From positions 135,278,558 to 135,342,557 of the forward strand of contig OW121741.1 in NCBI GenBank assembly GCA_933228675.1: a stretch of DNA of 64,000 nt. The letters are read 5' to 3'. Under the pieces are notes generated by a model. The model did no database searches. It had not been told where the DNA came from and saw only the letters and a list, made by a program, of their open reading frames with translations. Positions 10,880 to 24,527 of the stretch are shown here, piece by piece. Within the stretch, counting starts at the first letter, position 1. Every line of letters starts with the position of its first letter. This DNA comes from Stomorhina lunata (Eukaryota; Arthropoda; Insecta; Diptera; Rhiniidae). Both the position numbers and the translations under genes were made by a program.

Positions 10880-12170
10880 GACGAAACAAAAATTCACAGT
10901 TACTAAAAAAAGGTTACTAAGCCCCAAAGATTATTGTGACAAAAGCTTAAGGAAATTATTATCCTTTAATAAAATTCCTGCCCGCAATCAATAAATTAAA
11001 GTTTTAAGATTTTTTTCCAGCTTTTTTTTTTTAGCCAAAAGTAGGAAAATTATGAAAAGGGTTTTTATTTGTATTTAGTTATTTATGCACGTAATCTTAT
11101 AAATAATATATGCTCGCTCATCGCTTTCAAATCGTAGCAGAACGTCCATCAGTCAGGGAGTCAGTCAGTGGGTCATAGCCCCCACTGGGATATTTCTGTC
11201 AACAATGTATTTTAATTTAAATCTAGGTGTTTTTTTTTTGCTTTTTGTTTTTCATTCAACAAAGGAGCAATAATTTTTTAGCTCTTCTAGGCTCGTTAGT
11301 TACACTTTGCCTTTGGCTTTGCCACTGCCACTGCAACTACTACAACAACAATCATAAGAAAACAAATAGGAAAATATTGTATAAAGGAAAAGAGAAGAGC
11401 AAAAGGAGTAGTAGGGGCAGGAGAATGAAAAACGCTAAAGGATATAATTTATATGTACATGCTGGTTGTCATTCGAAAGATGTGGTTGATTACATACACA
11501 ATAAATATAAACAAATGTGTGTGTATGTGCGTTTATGTATGCGTCTATGTGTGTGTGTGTGAAATATATATACACTTAGATGCCCCAAAAGGATGGTCAG
11601 AATAATAACAATAATAATGAAACTTTACATGGGTCATATTTTAATAGAAAAGACAAATATTTTCATTATTATTGTGTTTGTTTTTCAAATTTAAAAAAGT
11701 TGACGATTTCCATACAAATGCTATCGATAACTTTTATTGTTTACTCCTCTTTGAATTATTTCTTTAAATATCTGAAAAATGTTGACATATTAAATATTTT
11801 TTGTTTAAAAATATATAGACGTTTTTTTTTTTTAAATCCTTCCATCAAAGAAGTTTTTTTTATGTTATCGTTTTTGAAGATGTGGTCTACTTACGGTACT
11901 TTTTTGCTTTTAATTAAAAAATTTAATTTAATGTTTTAACACGAGAGGTCAGTTATGTATGTCCCTGACTATAGAACAAATTTTAAAATTTAAAAGTTTT
12001 TTCAAGAATCGTTATAATTTTTTTACTTAAGAATTAAGAAGGTTTCATGAAAAAAACTTAAAACTTTGTACTAAAATAATATGAGTTTTTCTTGCTACAA
12101 AAAGCCTATTATTTTTCAATACTCCATCTCTATCGACATTACTATTTTTTTATCTTTAGTTAAAAATTAT
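10880..12170. other. Intergenic, no gene seen
   Basis: It contains a TCAGTCAG cluster (11148-11172), a GT-rich microsatellite (11515-11561) and several poly-T runs. Two open frames of 111 and 119 codons (11227-11562 and 11580-11939) are low-complexity and lack any recognisable domain. I do not support them as genes. Confidence 0.5.
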
Positions 12171-12174
12171 GAAA

Positions 12175-13910
12175 ATAATAGTTATTCCTGAGTTTATTAT
12201 GTAATTGGCATTACTTGTTCTTTAAATAAAAAAAAAAACGTTTATGTTACGCTTTAATCTGAGCCTTTAACCAAAGACTCACATATAATATAAAGCTGTT
12301 GCACTTCCATACATTGATTTGAAGTATGGTCATTTTGAAAAATCCCATAAAAAATGGGGGTATGCCATTTTTACACAAATTTGGAGACAATTAATGGAGA
12401 CGATTGTCTAATGGGAGAAAGCTAAGGCACACATACGTGCTCATGAAATGTATGTTTGTTTGTGCATTCACTCCAACCAGTAGTGATAGCAAAAATTAAA
12501 TGATGACTCAAAAAATTTTATTGTTTTTTTGTTCTTTTTAAATTTTCAAAATGTAATTAAATAAATAATATTTTAAGCAAGATTTTCCAATTTTGTAAAA
12601 TTTTCAAAATTTTTCGTAAAATTTTCGATTCAAAAATTTCATTATTTTTAGCGAAATCATTATACTATTTTTAAGGATTGTTTTAAATATTTACATTTTT
12701 GAAAATATTCACAATAATAAAATTTTAAGTGAAATTTTCAATGTTTTACTATTTTTAGTGAAATTTTCAAATTTTAACTATTTTTAATGATATTTTTAAA
12801 ATTCCATTTTTATTAAAATTTTTAAAATTTTACTTTTTTTAGTAAAATTTTCAAAATTTTACTTTTTTTAGTAAAATTTTCAAAATTTTACTTTTTTTTG
12901 TAAAATTTTCAAAATTTTACTTTTTAGTAAGATTTTTAAAATTTTACTTTCTTAGCAAAATTTTCAAAATTTTACTTTCTCAGTCGATAGGCCCATTCTC
13001 GATCGATAGGCCCATTTTTTGTATTTTTAGTGAAAAATTAACAATATAATAGATATTATTGAGTATAGTATATAATTGGCATCACTTGCACTTTAATTCA
13101 AGAAACATAAAACTACGCTTTAATATGAGCCTTTAACCTACTACACATATAATATAAAGCTGTTGCACTTCCATACATTGATTTGAAGTATGGTCATTTT
13201 GAAAAATCCCATAAAAAAATGGAGTATGCCACTTTTACTCTAATTCGGAAGCAATTAATGGTGATGATTATCTAATGGGAGAGAGCTAAGGCAGACATAC
13301 GTGTTCATGAAATGTATGTTTGTTTGTGCATTCACTCCAACCAGTAGTGATAGGAAAAATTAAATGATGACTCAAAAAATTTTATTGTCTTTTGTTCTTT
13401 TTAAATTTTCAAAATGTAATTAAATAAATAATATTTTAAGCAAGATTTTCCAATTTTGTAAAATTTTCAAAATTTTTCGTAAAATTTTCAATTCAAAAAT
13501 TTCATTATTTTTAGCGAAATCATTATACTATTTTTAAGGATTGTTTTAAAAATTTACATTTTTGAAAATATTCAAAATAATAAAATTTTAAGTGAAATTT
13601 TCAATGTTTTACTAATTTTAGTGAAATTTTCAAATTTTAACTATTTTTAATGATATTTTTAAAATTCCATTTTTATTAAAATTTTTAAAATTTTACTTTT
13701 TTTAGTAAAATTTTCAAAATTTTACTTTTTTTAGTAAAATTTTCAAAATTTTACTTTTTTTTGTAAAATTTTCAAAATTTTACTTTTTTTTGTAAAATTA
13801 TCAAAATTTTACTTTTTTTTAGTAAAATTTTCAAAATTTTACTTTTTTAGTAAGATTTTTAAAATTTTACTTTCTTAGCAAAATTTTCAAAATTTTACTT
13901 TCTCAGTAAA
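12175..13910 (+). repeat. 864 bp tandem duplication, two copies
   Basis: GCACTTCCATACATTGATTT occurs at 12301 and 13165, and homology runs from about 12175 (copy 1) and 13039 (copy 2) into the following array. Copy 1 ends in a short unique insert at about 12982-13020 with two copies of CGATAGGCCCATT. The copies differ by scattered substitutions and small indels. Confidence 0.9.
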
Positions 13911-16900
13911 ATTTTCAAAATTTTACTTTTTTAGCAAAATTTTTAAAATTTTACTTTTTTTAGTAAAATTTTTAAAATTTTACTTTTTTTAGTAAAATTT
14001 TTAAAATTTTACTTTTTTAGTAAAATTTTCAAAGTTTTACTTTTTTTAGTGAAATTTTCAAAATTTTACTTTTTTTTAGTAAAATTTTCAAAATTTTACT
14101 TTTTTAGTTAAATTTTCAAAATTTTACTCTTTTTTAGTAAAATTTTCAAAATTTTACTCTTTTTTAGTAAAATTTTCAAAATTTAACTCTTTTTTAGTAA
14201 AATTTTCAAAATTTTACTCTTTTTTAGTAAAATTTTCAAAATTTAATAATAGTAAAATTTTCAAATTGATACTGTTTCAAGTGAATTTTTCAAAATTTTA
14301 CTATTTGTAGTAAAATCTTCAAAATTTTACTTTTTTTAAGAAAACATTAAAAATTTTACTATTTAAGTGAAATATTCAAAATTTTACTATTTGTAGGGAA
14401 ATTTTCAAAATTTAACTTGTTTTAGTAAAAGTTTCAAAATTTTACTATTTTTAGGGACATTTTCAAAATTTTACTATTTTTAGTTAAATTTTCAAAATTT
14501 TACTATTTTTAGGGAAATTTTCAAAAATTTACTATTTTTAGTGAATTATTTTACAATTACACTATTTTTAGTGAAATTTTTAAGATTTCACTATTTTTAG
14601 TGAAATTTTTAAGATTTCACTATTTTTAGTGAAATTTTTAAGATTTCACTATTTTTAGTGAAATTTTTAAGATTTCACTATTTTTAGTGAAATTTTCAAA
14701 ATTTCACTATTATTGGTGAAATGTTCAAAATGTTATTATTTTTAGTTAAATTTTCAAAATTTCACTATTTTCGGTGAAATTTTCAAAATTTCACTATTTT
14801 CAGTGAAATTTTCTAAATTTTATTATATTAAGTGAAATTTTCAAAATTTTACTATTTTTAGGGAAATTTTAAAAATGTAACTTTTTTTAGTAAAATTTTC
14901 AAAATTTTACTATTTTAGGGACATTTTCAAAATTTTACTATTTTTAGTGAAATTTTCAAAATTTCACTATTTGTAGTGAAATTTTCAAAATTTCACTATT
15001 TGTAGTGAAATTTTCAAAATTTCACTATTTGTAGTGAAATTTTCAAAATTTCACTATTTTTAGTGAAATTTTCAAAATTTCACTATTTTTAGTGAAATTT
15101 TCAAAATTTCACTATTTTTAGTGGAATTTTCAAAATTTCACTATTTTTCGTGAAATTTTCAAAATTTCACTATTTTCAGTGAAATTTTCAAAATTTTAGT
15201 ATTTTTAGGGAAATTTTCAAAAATTTACTATTTTTAGGGCAATTTTAAAAATTTTATAATTTTTAGGGATGTTTTCAAAATTTGTCTATTTTGAGTAAAA
15301 TTTTCAAAATTTTACTATTATTAGCGAATTTATCAAAATATTACTATTTTTAGTGAATTATTTTACAATTACACTATTTTTAGTGAAATTTTTTATAATT
15401 ACACTATTTTTAGTGAAATTTTGAAAATTTCACTATTATTGGTGAAATGTTCAAAATGTTATTATTATTAGTTAAATTTTCAAAATTTCACTATTTTTGG
15501 TGAAATTTTCAAAATTTCACTATTTTCAGTAAAATTTTCTAAATTTCATTATATTAAGTGAAATTTTCAAAATTTTACTATTTTTAGGGAAATTTTAAAA
15601 ATTTAACTTTTTTTTGTAAAATTTTCAAAATTTTACTATTTTAGGGACATTTTCAAAATTTTACTATTTTTAGTGCAATTTTCAAAATTTCACTATTTGT
15701 AGTGAAATTTTCAAAATTTCATTATTTTTAGTGAAATTTTCAAAATTTCACTATTTTTAGTGATATTTTCAAAATTTCACTATTTTTAGTGAAATTTTAA
15801 AATTTCAATATTTTTCGTGAAATTTTCAAAATTTCACTATTTTTAGTGAAGTTTTAAAAATTTTACTATTTTTGGTGAAATTTTCATAATCTCACTATTT
15901 TTAGTGAAATTTTAAAAATTTTACTATTTTTAGTGAAATTTTCATAATCTCACTATTTTTAGTGAAATTTTCAAAATTTCACAATTTAAGTGAAATTTTC
16001 AAAATTTCACTATTTTTAGTGAAATTTTCAAAATTTTACTGTTTTTAGTGAAATTTTCATAATCTCACTTTTTTTAGTGAAATTTTCAAAATTTCACTAT
16101 TTTTAGTGAAATTTTCAAAATTTAACTATTTGTAGTGAAATTTTAAAAATTTTACTATTTTTAGTGAAATTTTCATAATCTCACTATTTTTAGTGAAATT
16201 TTCAAAATTTCACTATTTTTAGTGAAATTTTTAAAATAATACTATTTATAGTGAAATTTTTAAAATTTTACTATTTTTAGTGAAATTTTAAAAATTTTAC
16301 TATTTTTAGTGAGATTTTTAAAAATTAAATATTTTTTTAGTAAAATTTACAAAATTTCACTGTTTTTAGTGAAATTTTCAAAATTTCACTATTTTAAGTG
16401 AAATTTTCATTATATCACTATTTTTAGTGAAATTTTCAAAATTTTACTATTTTTAGTGAGATTTTTAAAAATTAAATATTTTTTTTAGTGAAATTTTCAA
16501 AATTTCACTATTTCAAGTGAAATTTTCATTATATCACTATTTTTAGTGAAATTTTCAAAATTTCACTATTTTAAGTAAAATTTTCAAAATTTGACTATTT
16601 CGAGTGAAATTTTACTATTTGTAGTGAAATTTTCAAAATTTAACTATTTTTAGTGAAATTTTTAAAATTTCACTATTTTTTTTAGTGAGATTTTCAAAAT
16701 TTAGTGAAATATTCAAAATTTTACTATTTTTAGTGAAATTTTTAAAATTTCATTATTTTTAGTGAAATTTTTAAAATTTTACTATTTTTTAGTGATATTT
16801 TTAAAATGTTACTGTTTTTAATGAAATCTTCCAAATGATAAATGTTCAAAATTTTTCTATTTTTAGTGAAATTTTCAAAATTTTACTATTTCAGTGAAAT

Positions 16901-16970
16901 TTTAAAAATTCACTATTATAAGTAAAATTTTCTATATTTTACTATTTTTAGTGAAATTTTCCTAAGAACA
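12590..16970 (+). repeat. 29 bp tandem array, AGTGAAATTTT-CAAAATTTCACT units
   Basis: Over 100 units whose core AGTGAAATTTT / CAAAATTTCACT is a near-perfect dyad joined by ATTTTT. Two sub-families, GTAAAATTTT near the start and GTGAAATTTT later, form homogeneous blocks. The start overlaps the 864 bp duplication. Confidence 0.92.
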
Positions 16971-16974
16971 TTCC

Positions 16975-18580
16975 TATGTCGATTATTTATACCACATGGA
17001 TGAGATTACTTGGTATATTTCCATTCAAACAATGTTTGAATCACTCTTCGCTTTTGAATGTGTTGCTTGTATTACTGTGTTCATGACTGAAAGCTTTTCT
17101 GTGTGTGTGTTTGTGTTCGAGTTCCATAGCATAATACGAAACACAAGATGATCATAGCTGATGTTTCTGTCTCTGTTGCTGATGCCCGTCATAAAATTGT
17201 CCTATTAAGTTTTTTGTGTGATAACTATTTGATGTTCGAGAACATAATGAAATGATTATCTGTTGAGATTCATTCACTTTCACTTTGAGCAGGACGAAAA
17301 CTGACAGGCAGATAATAAAAGCATCATAAATCTTTAAAAGCTTAAATTTTTGTATTAAACAACAATACTTTACTTTTTATTTCATAGACATTTCGATTTG
17401 AAAATTACCAAAATCGTTAAATTCTTAATTTGAGTTTTCTATATGACTATTCGTTTTCAAAAATGTAAAAAAAGGTGAAAATATTTTTAACACATAAACA
17501 AAATACTTTACCTTGAATGTAATTTTGGGTGTTGAACAGTGTAATTAAACAACTTAAAATACAAACCAAAAAATCTACAGGCTTATATAGAAAACTTACT
17601 TTGGTACTAAAAATATGCATATTTTAGTAACGACAATATGCTTTTAAATATTAAAATGTATATTGTTTGCGAATGGAAGGGAATACATAAATACATACAT
17701 ATATAAATACACTACCTTTAACTTGAAGATCCCACCGTGGTATCAAAGTGAAACAAATTTTGTTTTGTTATATTTTGACTATATATTTTTCTTTTTTAGG
17801 CTGTATTTCGAAAACCGTTTAATTTATTAGAATGCTTTTTTCTAAGAAGATATAAGGGAAAGAATTTCAATGTATGAGCTATTCAAGTGAAACGCAGTTT
17901 ATATGCCACAATAATACTTATTCCTTTAAACATTATCACATTTATGCTCGAAGACAACGTATTTAAACATTATTTTCAAAAAACAAAAAATATGCGAACA
18001 AATGTTAGTGGCAAGACGGTAGGAAACTGCAACAACAACGATAAAATATAATAAATATTGCCTTCAACTCTTTCCTTGGTAGAGATTGCATTCACACACA
18101 CTTACACATACACACACATGCACGTACTATACATGGTACTACAAGGACTCACTGACTCACTCACGCTTGCCTGCTCAGTCATTCAGTCTGACTGACAGTC
18201 GTTTAAACAATAAATAGAACACTTTTGTGAGTCTCTTAGTCAGGGAATACAACCGAGTACCAGTTGTAGGAACGAATGTGATGTATCGAGCCAAAGTGCA
18301 GGCAACATGGACAATATCCTCCTAGAATTGCAACAAAAAAATATATAAAATATTTTAAGTTTTCACATTTTGTTCCCCTTTCTTTTATTTTTGTTATTTT
18401 TATATTTTTTTTTTTATATATTTTGATGTATTTGAATGTTTTTTGGTTAGTTTTATTTTTATTCAAAAATGCCTTTTAGCGAAATGAGAGTGCATACTAC
18501 ATGCTATACTATATTTGGTAGCAGTTTAAGAAGGAATTTAGTCTTTAATACATACACAAATTTTAGTCAGATTTTTAAGT
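16975..18580. other. Intergenic, no gene seen
   Basis: Unique sequence with somewhat higher complexity at 17030-17300, CA-rich at 18085-18120 and a TCAGTC cluster at 18140-18205. No coding region is supported. Confidence 0.5.
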
Positions 18581-18589
18581 GATTACTAT

Positions 18590-20150
18590 TTTATATGCAA
18601 TTTTTAAAGTTTTACTAAATTTAGTGAAAATTTAAAAAAATTTTACTATTTTTAGTAAAATTTTCATATTTTTCGTGAAATTTCCAAAATTTTCCTATTT
18701 TTAGCGAAATTTTCAAAATTTTATTATTTTTAGTGAAATTTTCAAAATGTTTCTATTTTTAGTAAGATTTGCTAAATTTTGCTATTTTAAAAATTAAAAA
18801 AAAAAAATAAAAATTTGACTATTACTAACAAAATTTTCCTAAAGTTTAGTAAAATTTTTAAGCTGTTACTGCTTTAAGTGAAATTTTAAAAATTTTACTA
18901 AATTTATTGAAAATTTTGAAAATTTTAAAATTTTAAAAATTTTACCATTTTAGTAAGATTTTAAAAATTTTCTTATTTTTTATAAGATTTTCAAAATTTG
19001 ACTATTTTTAGTGAAATTTTCAAAATTTGAATATTTTTAGTGAAATTTTCTAATTTTCTATTTTAGTGAAATTTTCTTATTTTTTAGCGAAATTTTCTAA
19101 TCTTTACAGTTTTTAATGAAATTTTCAAAATTTTTGTATTCTTAGTGAAATTTTTGAAATTTTCTATATAAAGTAAATTTTTCAAAATTTTCCTTTTATT
19201 GAAATTTTTAAAATTTTAGTATTTTTAGTGAAATTTTAAAAATTTTTACAAATTTTACTTATATTAGTAAAATTTTTAAAATTTTACTATTTTTAGTAAA
19301 ATTTTAAAAATTTCATTTTTTTAGTTACTTTTTTAAAATTTTACTTTTTAATGAAATTTTCAAAATGTCACTGTTTTACTTCAAACTTTACTGTTTTTAC
19401 TGAAAATTTTTAACATTTTACTAGGTTTAGTGAAATTTTTAAAATTTTTCTGTTTTAGTTAAATTTTTAAATTAAAAAAAAATTAAAAATTTTTAGTAAA
19501 ATTTATAAAGTTTTACTATTTTTAGTGGAACTTTAAAAATTTTACTTTTTTATATGAAATTTTTACTATTTACTTCAATTTAAAAACTTTTGATAGTTTT
19601 AAACTTTTAAAAATTTTTCTAAGTAAATTTTTCAGTTTTGAGTCAAATTTTCAAAATTTTATTATTTTTTGTGTAATTTTCAAAATTTTACTATTATTAG
19701 AAAATTTGTTTGAAATTTTACTGGTTTAGTGAAACTTAATAATTTTACTTTTTTAGTGAAATTTTTAAAATTTTACTTTTTAGTGAAATTCTTAAAATTT
19801 TATTTTTTTTTGTAAAATTTTTAAAATTTAACATTTTAATGAAATTTTAAAAATTTTACTTTTTTAGTGAAATTTTTAAATTTTTGCTTTAATTTTAAAA
19901 ATTTTACTGTTTTTAGTAAAATCTTCAACATTATTTTATTTTTGGTGAAATTTTCAAAATTTTTCTTATAACAATTTCTAGTGTATTTTTTAAAATTTTA
20001 CAGTTTTTAGTAAAATTTTCAAAATTTTATTATTGGAAATAAAACTTAAAAATTTTCATAATTTTACTATTTTTATTGAAGCGTTAAAAATTTGACTTTT
20101 TTTTAGTAAAATTTTGTAAAATTTTACTTTTTTTCCTTTAATAATAAAAA
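18590..20150 (+). repeat. Degenerate 29 bp array related to 12.6-17.0 kb
   Basis: Units of the AGTGAAATTTT...AAAATTTTACT type, much more diverged and with ragged spacing. It looks like an old array no longer being homogenised. Confidence 0.8.
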
Positions 20151-22460
20151 CTTTTTAAAAATTTCCTATAAATATAAGAAAATTTCCGATGAAAATAAAA
20201 AAATTTGAAAAATTTCCTCTAAAAATAAGATTTTTTTGAAAAATTTCCTATAAAAATAAGAAATTTTTGAAACATTATCTATTAAATTAAGAAATTTTTG
20301 ATAAACTTCCTTTAAAAATAAGAAAATTTCCTATAAAAATAAAAAAATTTTGAAAATTTTCCTATCAAATTAATAAATTTTTAAAAAATTTCCTATAAAA
20401 ATAAGAATTTTTTTTTAAATTTTCTTATAAAAATAATAATTTTTTGAAAATTTTCCTATAAAGATAAGAAATTTTTGAAAATTTTTCTATAAAGATAAGA
20501 AATTTTTGAAAAATTTTCTATAAAAATTAGAAATTTTTTAAAAATTTTCTATAAAAAAAAAAAAAAAAAATGAAAAATTTGCTATAAAAATAAGAAATTT
20601 TAAAAAATTTCATATAAAAAAAAAATTGAAAAATTTGCTATAGAAATAAGAAATTTAAAAAAAAAAATCCTATAAAGGTAAGAAATTTTTGAAAATTTTG
20701 CTATGAAAATATGAAATTTTTGAAAACTTACAGATAAAAATAAAAAAAATTTAAAAATTTCCCATAAAAATATACAAATTTCAAAAGATTTCATATAAAA
20801 ATAAGAAATTATTAAAAAATTGTCCAAAAAAACTCAGATTTTTTTTTTAATTTCCTATAAAAATAGGAAATTTTTAAAAATTTAAATTTTTATAAAATAA
20901 TAATAAATTTTTATAAAACTTCCTATAAAAATAGGAAATTTTTAAAAATTTTACTATTTTACTACAATTTTAAAAATTTTACAATTTGTAAGGAAATTTT
21001 AAAAAATTTACTGCAATTTTCAAAATTTTACCATTTTAAAGAAATTTTCATAATTTTACTGTTTTTGTAAAATTTTGAAAATATTTAGTGAAGTTTTTTA
21101 AAATGTTACTTTTTGAGTGAAATTTTCTTTAATAATAAGAATTTTTTTTAAATTTCCTATAAATATAAGAAAATTTAGAAAATTTCCGATGAAAATAAAA
21201 AAAATTTTTAAAAATTTCGTATAAAATTAAGAATTTTTTTTAAAAATTTCCTATAAAAATAAGAAATTTCTGGAAATTTTTTTATTAAAAAAAGAATTTT
21301 TTTGAATAATTTCCTTTAAAAATAAGAAATTTTTTAGAAATTTCCTATAATAATAAGAAGTTTTTTAAAAATTAAAATTTTACTTTTTGAGTGAAATTTT
21401 CTTTAATAATAAGAATTTTTTTTTTAAATTTCCTATAAATATAAGAAAATTTAGAAAATTTCCGATGAAAATAAAAAAAAATTTAAAAAATTTCCTATAA
21501 AATTAAGAATTTTTTGAAAAATTTCCTATAAAAATAAGAAATTTCTGAAAATTTTTTTTATTAAAAAAAGAATTTTTTTGAATAATTTTCTTTAAAAATA
21601 AGAAATTTTTTAAAAATTTCCTTTAAAAATAAGAAGTTTTTTAAAAATTTTCTATAAAATAAGAAAATTTTTAAAAATTTCATATATGAAATATTTAAAA
21701 AATTTGCTATAAAAGAAATTTTTGAAAAATTTTCGATAAAAGCAAAAAATTTTTGAAAATTTTTTTTTAATAAACAATTTTTAAATGACTTCCCATAAAA
21801 ATAAGAAATTAAAAAAAATTTCCGATAAAAATAAGAAATTTAAAAAAAAAAAATTCCAAAAAAATATAAGTTTTTAAAAAATTTTGCAAAAAAAAACTAT
21901 GAAATTTTTGAAAAATTTCCGATAAAAATAAGAAATTTTTAAAAAAAATTCCAAAAAAATAAGAAATTTTTAAAAAATTTCCCAAACAACTAAGAAATAT
22001 TTTAAAAATTTCCTATAATAATAGGCAATTTTTGAAAAATTTCCTATAATAATAGGCAATTTTTGAAAAATTTTCTATAAAAATATTAATTTTTTGATGA
22101 ATTTTCTATAAAAAATTTTACTATTTCACTGCAATTTTGAAAATTTTACAATTTATAAGGAAATTTTCAAAATTTTACTTATAACTTTCTTTATTGAAAT
22201 TTTCTATTTTTAGTGAAATTTTTTAAATTTTACTATTTTTAGTGAAATGTAAAAAATTTTGCTCTTTTACTGCAATTTAAATTTTAAAATTTAAGGAAAT
22301 TTTTAAAAATTTACTATTTTTATCTTAATTTTCAAAATTGTGCTATTTCTAGTTAAATTTTAAAAAATTTACTTGTATTTATATTTGTAGTAAAATTTTT
22401 GAATTTAAATATTTTGGTAAAATTCTTAGAATTTTTCTGTATTCAGTGAAGTTTTTAAAA
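20150..22460 (+). repeat. 31 bp array, CCTATAAAAATAAGAAATT units, degenerate
   Basis: Repeats of CCTATAAAAATAAG followed by AAATTTTTGAAAAATT, with many indels. A block near 21110-21360 recurs at about 21380-21630, so part of the array was itself duplicated. Short patches of the preceding AGTGAAATTTT family are interleaved. Confidence 0.82.
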
Positions 22461-22479
22461 ATTGTAATTTAAGATTTGA

Positions 22480-24327
22480 TTTGAAAGTCCGACTTCACGT
22501 AGTCAGAAACTATAATCTTTCAAGATCAACCCCTAGGGACTTTTACAAGACATGCTCCCGGAAGAATTAAAATGTAAAATGAGGCAGTATTTTATATATC
22601 TAATTTAGTATATCATTATATTATTGTTGTACTTAAGGACCGGGTTTGGGGAAGTTTAACCCCTATTACGAAGATTATACTTCTTGTCGTATATATTTAT
22701 CAATATGGCTTTTAAACTTTCAGCAAACGACCCTTTGGTATTTTCGACAAAATTTGGTATGACCAAGACAGGGAAAGCTTTCTTCCATTATCAGATAAGG
22801 AAGAGTACTGCCTCTTATATTAGGAAAATATTTTTTGCTGTGTAATTTCTTAACTACAAAAGTTTTTGTCTTAAAACTTTGTTTTAACTTTGCATTAAAA
22901 TATTTAACTAACAAAAATAGAGTTTTAGTAGAACCGACAAAAAGCGAGAGTGCATTAGGTATCATATTTCATTACTGTTCGTGTTGTTTATGTGAATATA
23001 TAAGAAAAAGCCGATTGCTGCTCGGCTCCTGGCAGCTAGAGCTGATGAGCTTTGCTCTATATTGTTCTTAAATAAATGTAAAGACTTTATTCTTTGAAAT
23101 TTCTGATCAATCCTTTTTACAATGATATTTATACTTACAAAGATATAGAAATTTTTATATTTATACATATGCCCGGAGGCTATAGCATTTGTGAAAATAA
23201 AGAAGAAAAATTTTACTCTTAACTTACATATATAAACACACTCTACTCCTAGAACATTTAGGAAACCTAGTCCAAATTGAAAACGCAAAAAACTATGATG
23301 ATACGAATAGTAGAACTTTAAGGATGAAAACGTGTAGAAAAAGGGAAAAACGTAAAAAAGGTATAAGCTGATATGTATAAGGATAAGGTTTGGTTGCACT
23401 GTTTGTTTGGTTAAACCATGGACATTCTACTGTTTGCTGTTAGAGTAAAGATAAATTCAAGGTACAACAGCAACCATTGGATAAAATTTTATTTTATCCA
23501 ATTGTTGCTGTCGCGATGATAGTGAAAAATTATTATTTCAAAAAGACTTTTTCAACAGAAAGACTTACAAGAAAATAAAGATTAAGCTAAACTTTTCGTT
23601 ATATTTCTAAGGTTAGCTATATCTAATAACTACTGTACTATTATAAAAACATACCTGTTTTTCACACAGTTTGGCTTTAAGTTTAAAATGTGCAAGAGTG
23701 CGAAACTAGTAAAAATTAGTGTTTATTTGTATTCATGAAATTTCCGTTTTTTCTTTCTGCTGCTGCCTTTTGTAATTTTTTATTACAATATTATTATTTA
23801 GTAGCTCTTTTTGTCTGTGTAAGAGACGGTGTAAGAGTATATGTAGATGCCATTGTATACCCAGGAATAATACTATTATTTGTTGTCGTTTGTTACAGTT
23901 TTTCTATGTCCTATTCTGTTTTTTAATGTTTTCCTACGTTTTTTTTATGCTTCTCCAGCTGCTGTTTTGGGCACTGCGCCAAAGTCGACTGAAGTCGTCG
24001 TCGGGTTAAGAGTTAGCTTAAACTTATGTGTTAATGCATATTATGATGAGGTGCATTTTGCCACAAACCTGGATGTTGGAATGCTAAAGTACAAAACAAA
24101 CAAAAAGAGGAACTTAGGAAAAAACAAAGTGCACAATAGGATTAATGGCAGCAAGTGGAAAAAATTGCAAAAATAAAAAAAAAAATTACAAAAGGTAGAA
24201 AAAACCAACATAATTTGCGTGAACTTTGTGGATTTTTAATTAACTCATTTATTGTGCGTGCCTTTGCTTTTGTTTAAGCTCTTTCGGTTGGGAAGCTTTT
24301 AAAAACAGAGTTATCTTTTGGACGAAA
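22480..24327. other. Intergenic, no gene seen
   Basis: Less repetitive DNA. It includes a small hairpin at 23467-23511 and overlapping open frames on both strands at 22720-23399 without recognisable domains or codon bias. I do not call a gene. Confidence 0.5.
23467..23511. repeat. Short hairpin, 20 bp stem
   Basis: ACAGCAACCATTGGATAAAA pairs with TTTTATCCAATTGTTGCTGT with a single mismatch around a 5 nt loop. Confidence 0.8.
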
Positions 24328-24527
24328 NNNNNNNNNNNNNNNNNNNNNNNNNNNNNNNNNNNNNNNNNNNNNNNNNNNNNNNNNNNNNNNNNNNNNNNNN
24401 NNNNNNNNNNNNNNNNNNNNNNNNNNNNNNNNNNNNNNNNNNNNNNNNNNNNNNNNNNNNNNNNNNNNNNNNNNNNNNNNNNNNNNNNNNNNNNNNNNNN
24501 NNNNNNNNNNNNNNNNNNNNNNNNNNN
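24328..24527. other. Assembly gap (200 N)
   Basis: Exactly 200 N, a conventional scaffold gap. It sits at the left edge of a large tandem array, so the true array length is probably unknown. Confidence 0.99.

Noticed and set aside
11227..11939. Two adjacent plus-strand frames of 111 and 119 codons
   Set aside because: Low-complexity (poly-T, GT microsatellite, Asn runs), with no domain or coding-like codon usage.
22720..23399. Overlapping open frames on both strands
   Set aside because: No recognisable domain, no splice signals that extend them, and composition like the surroundings.
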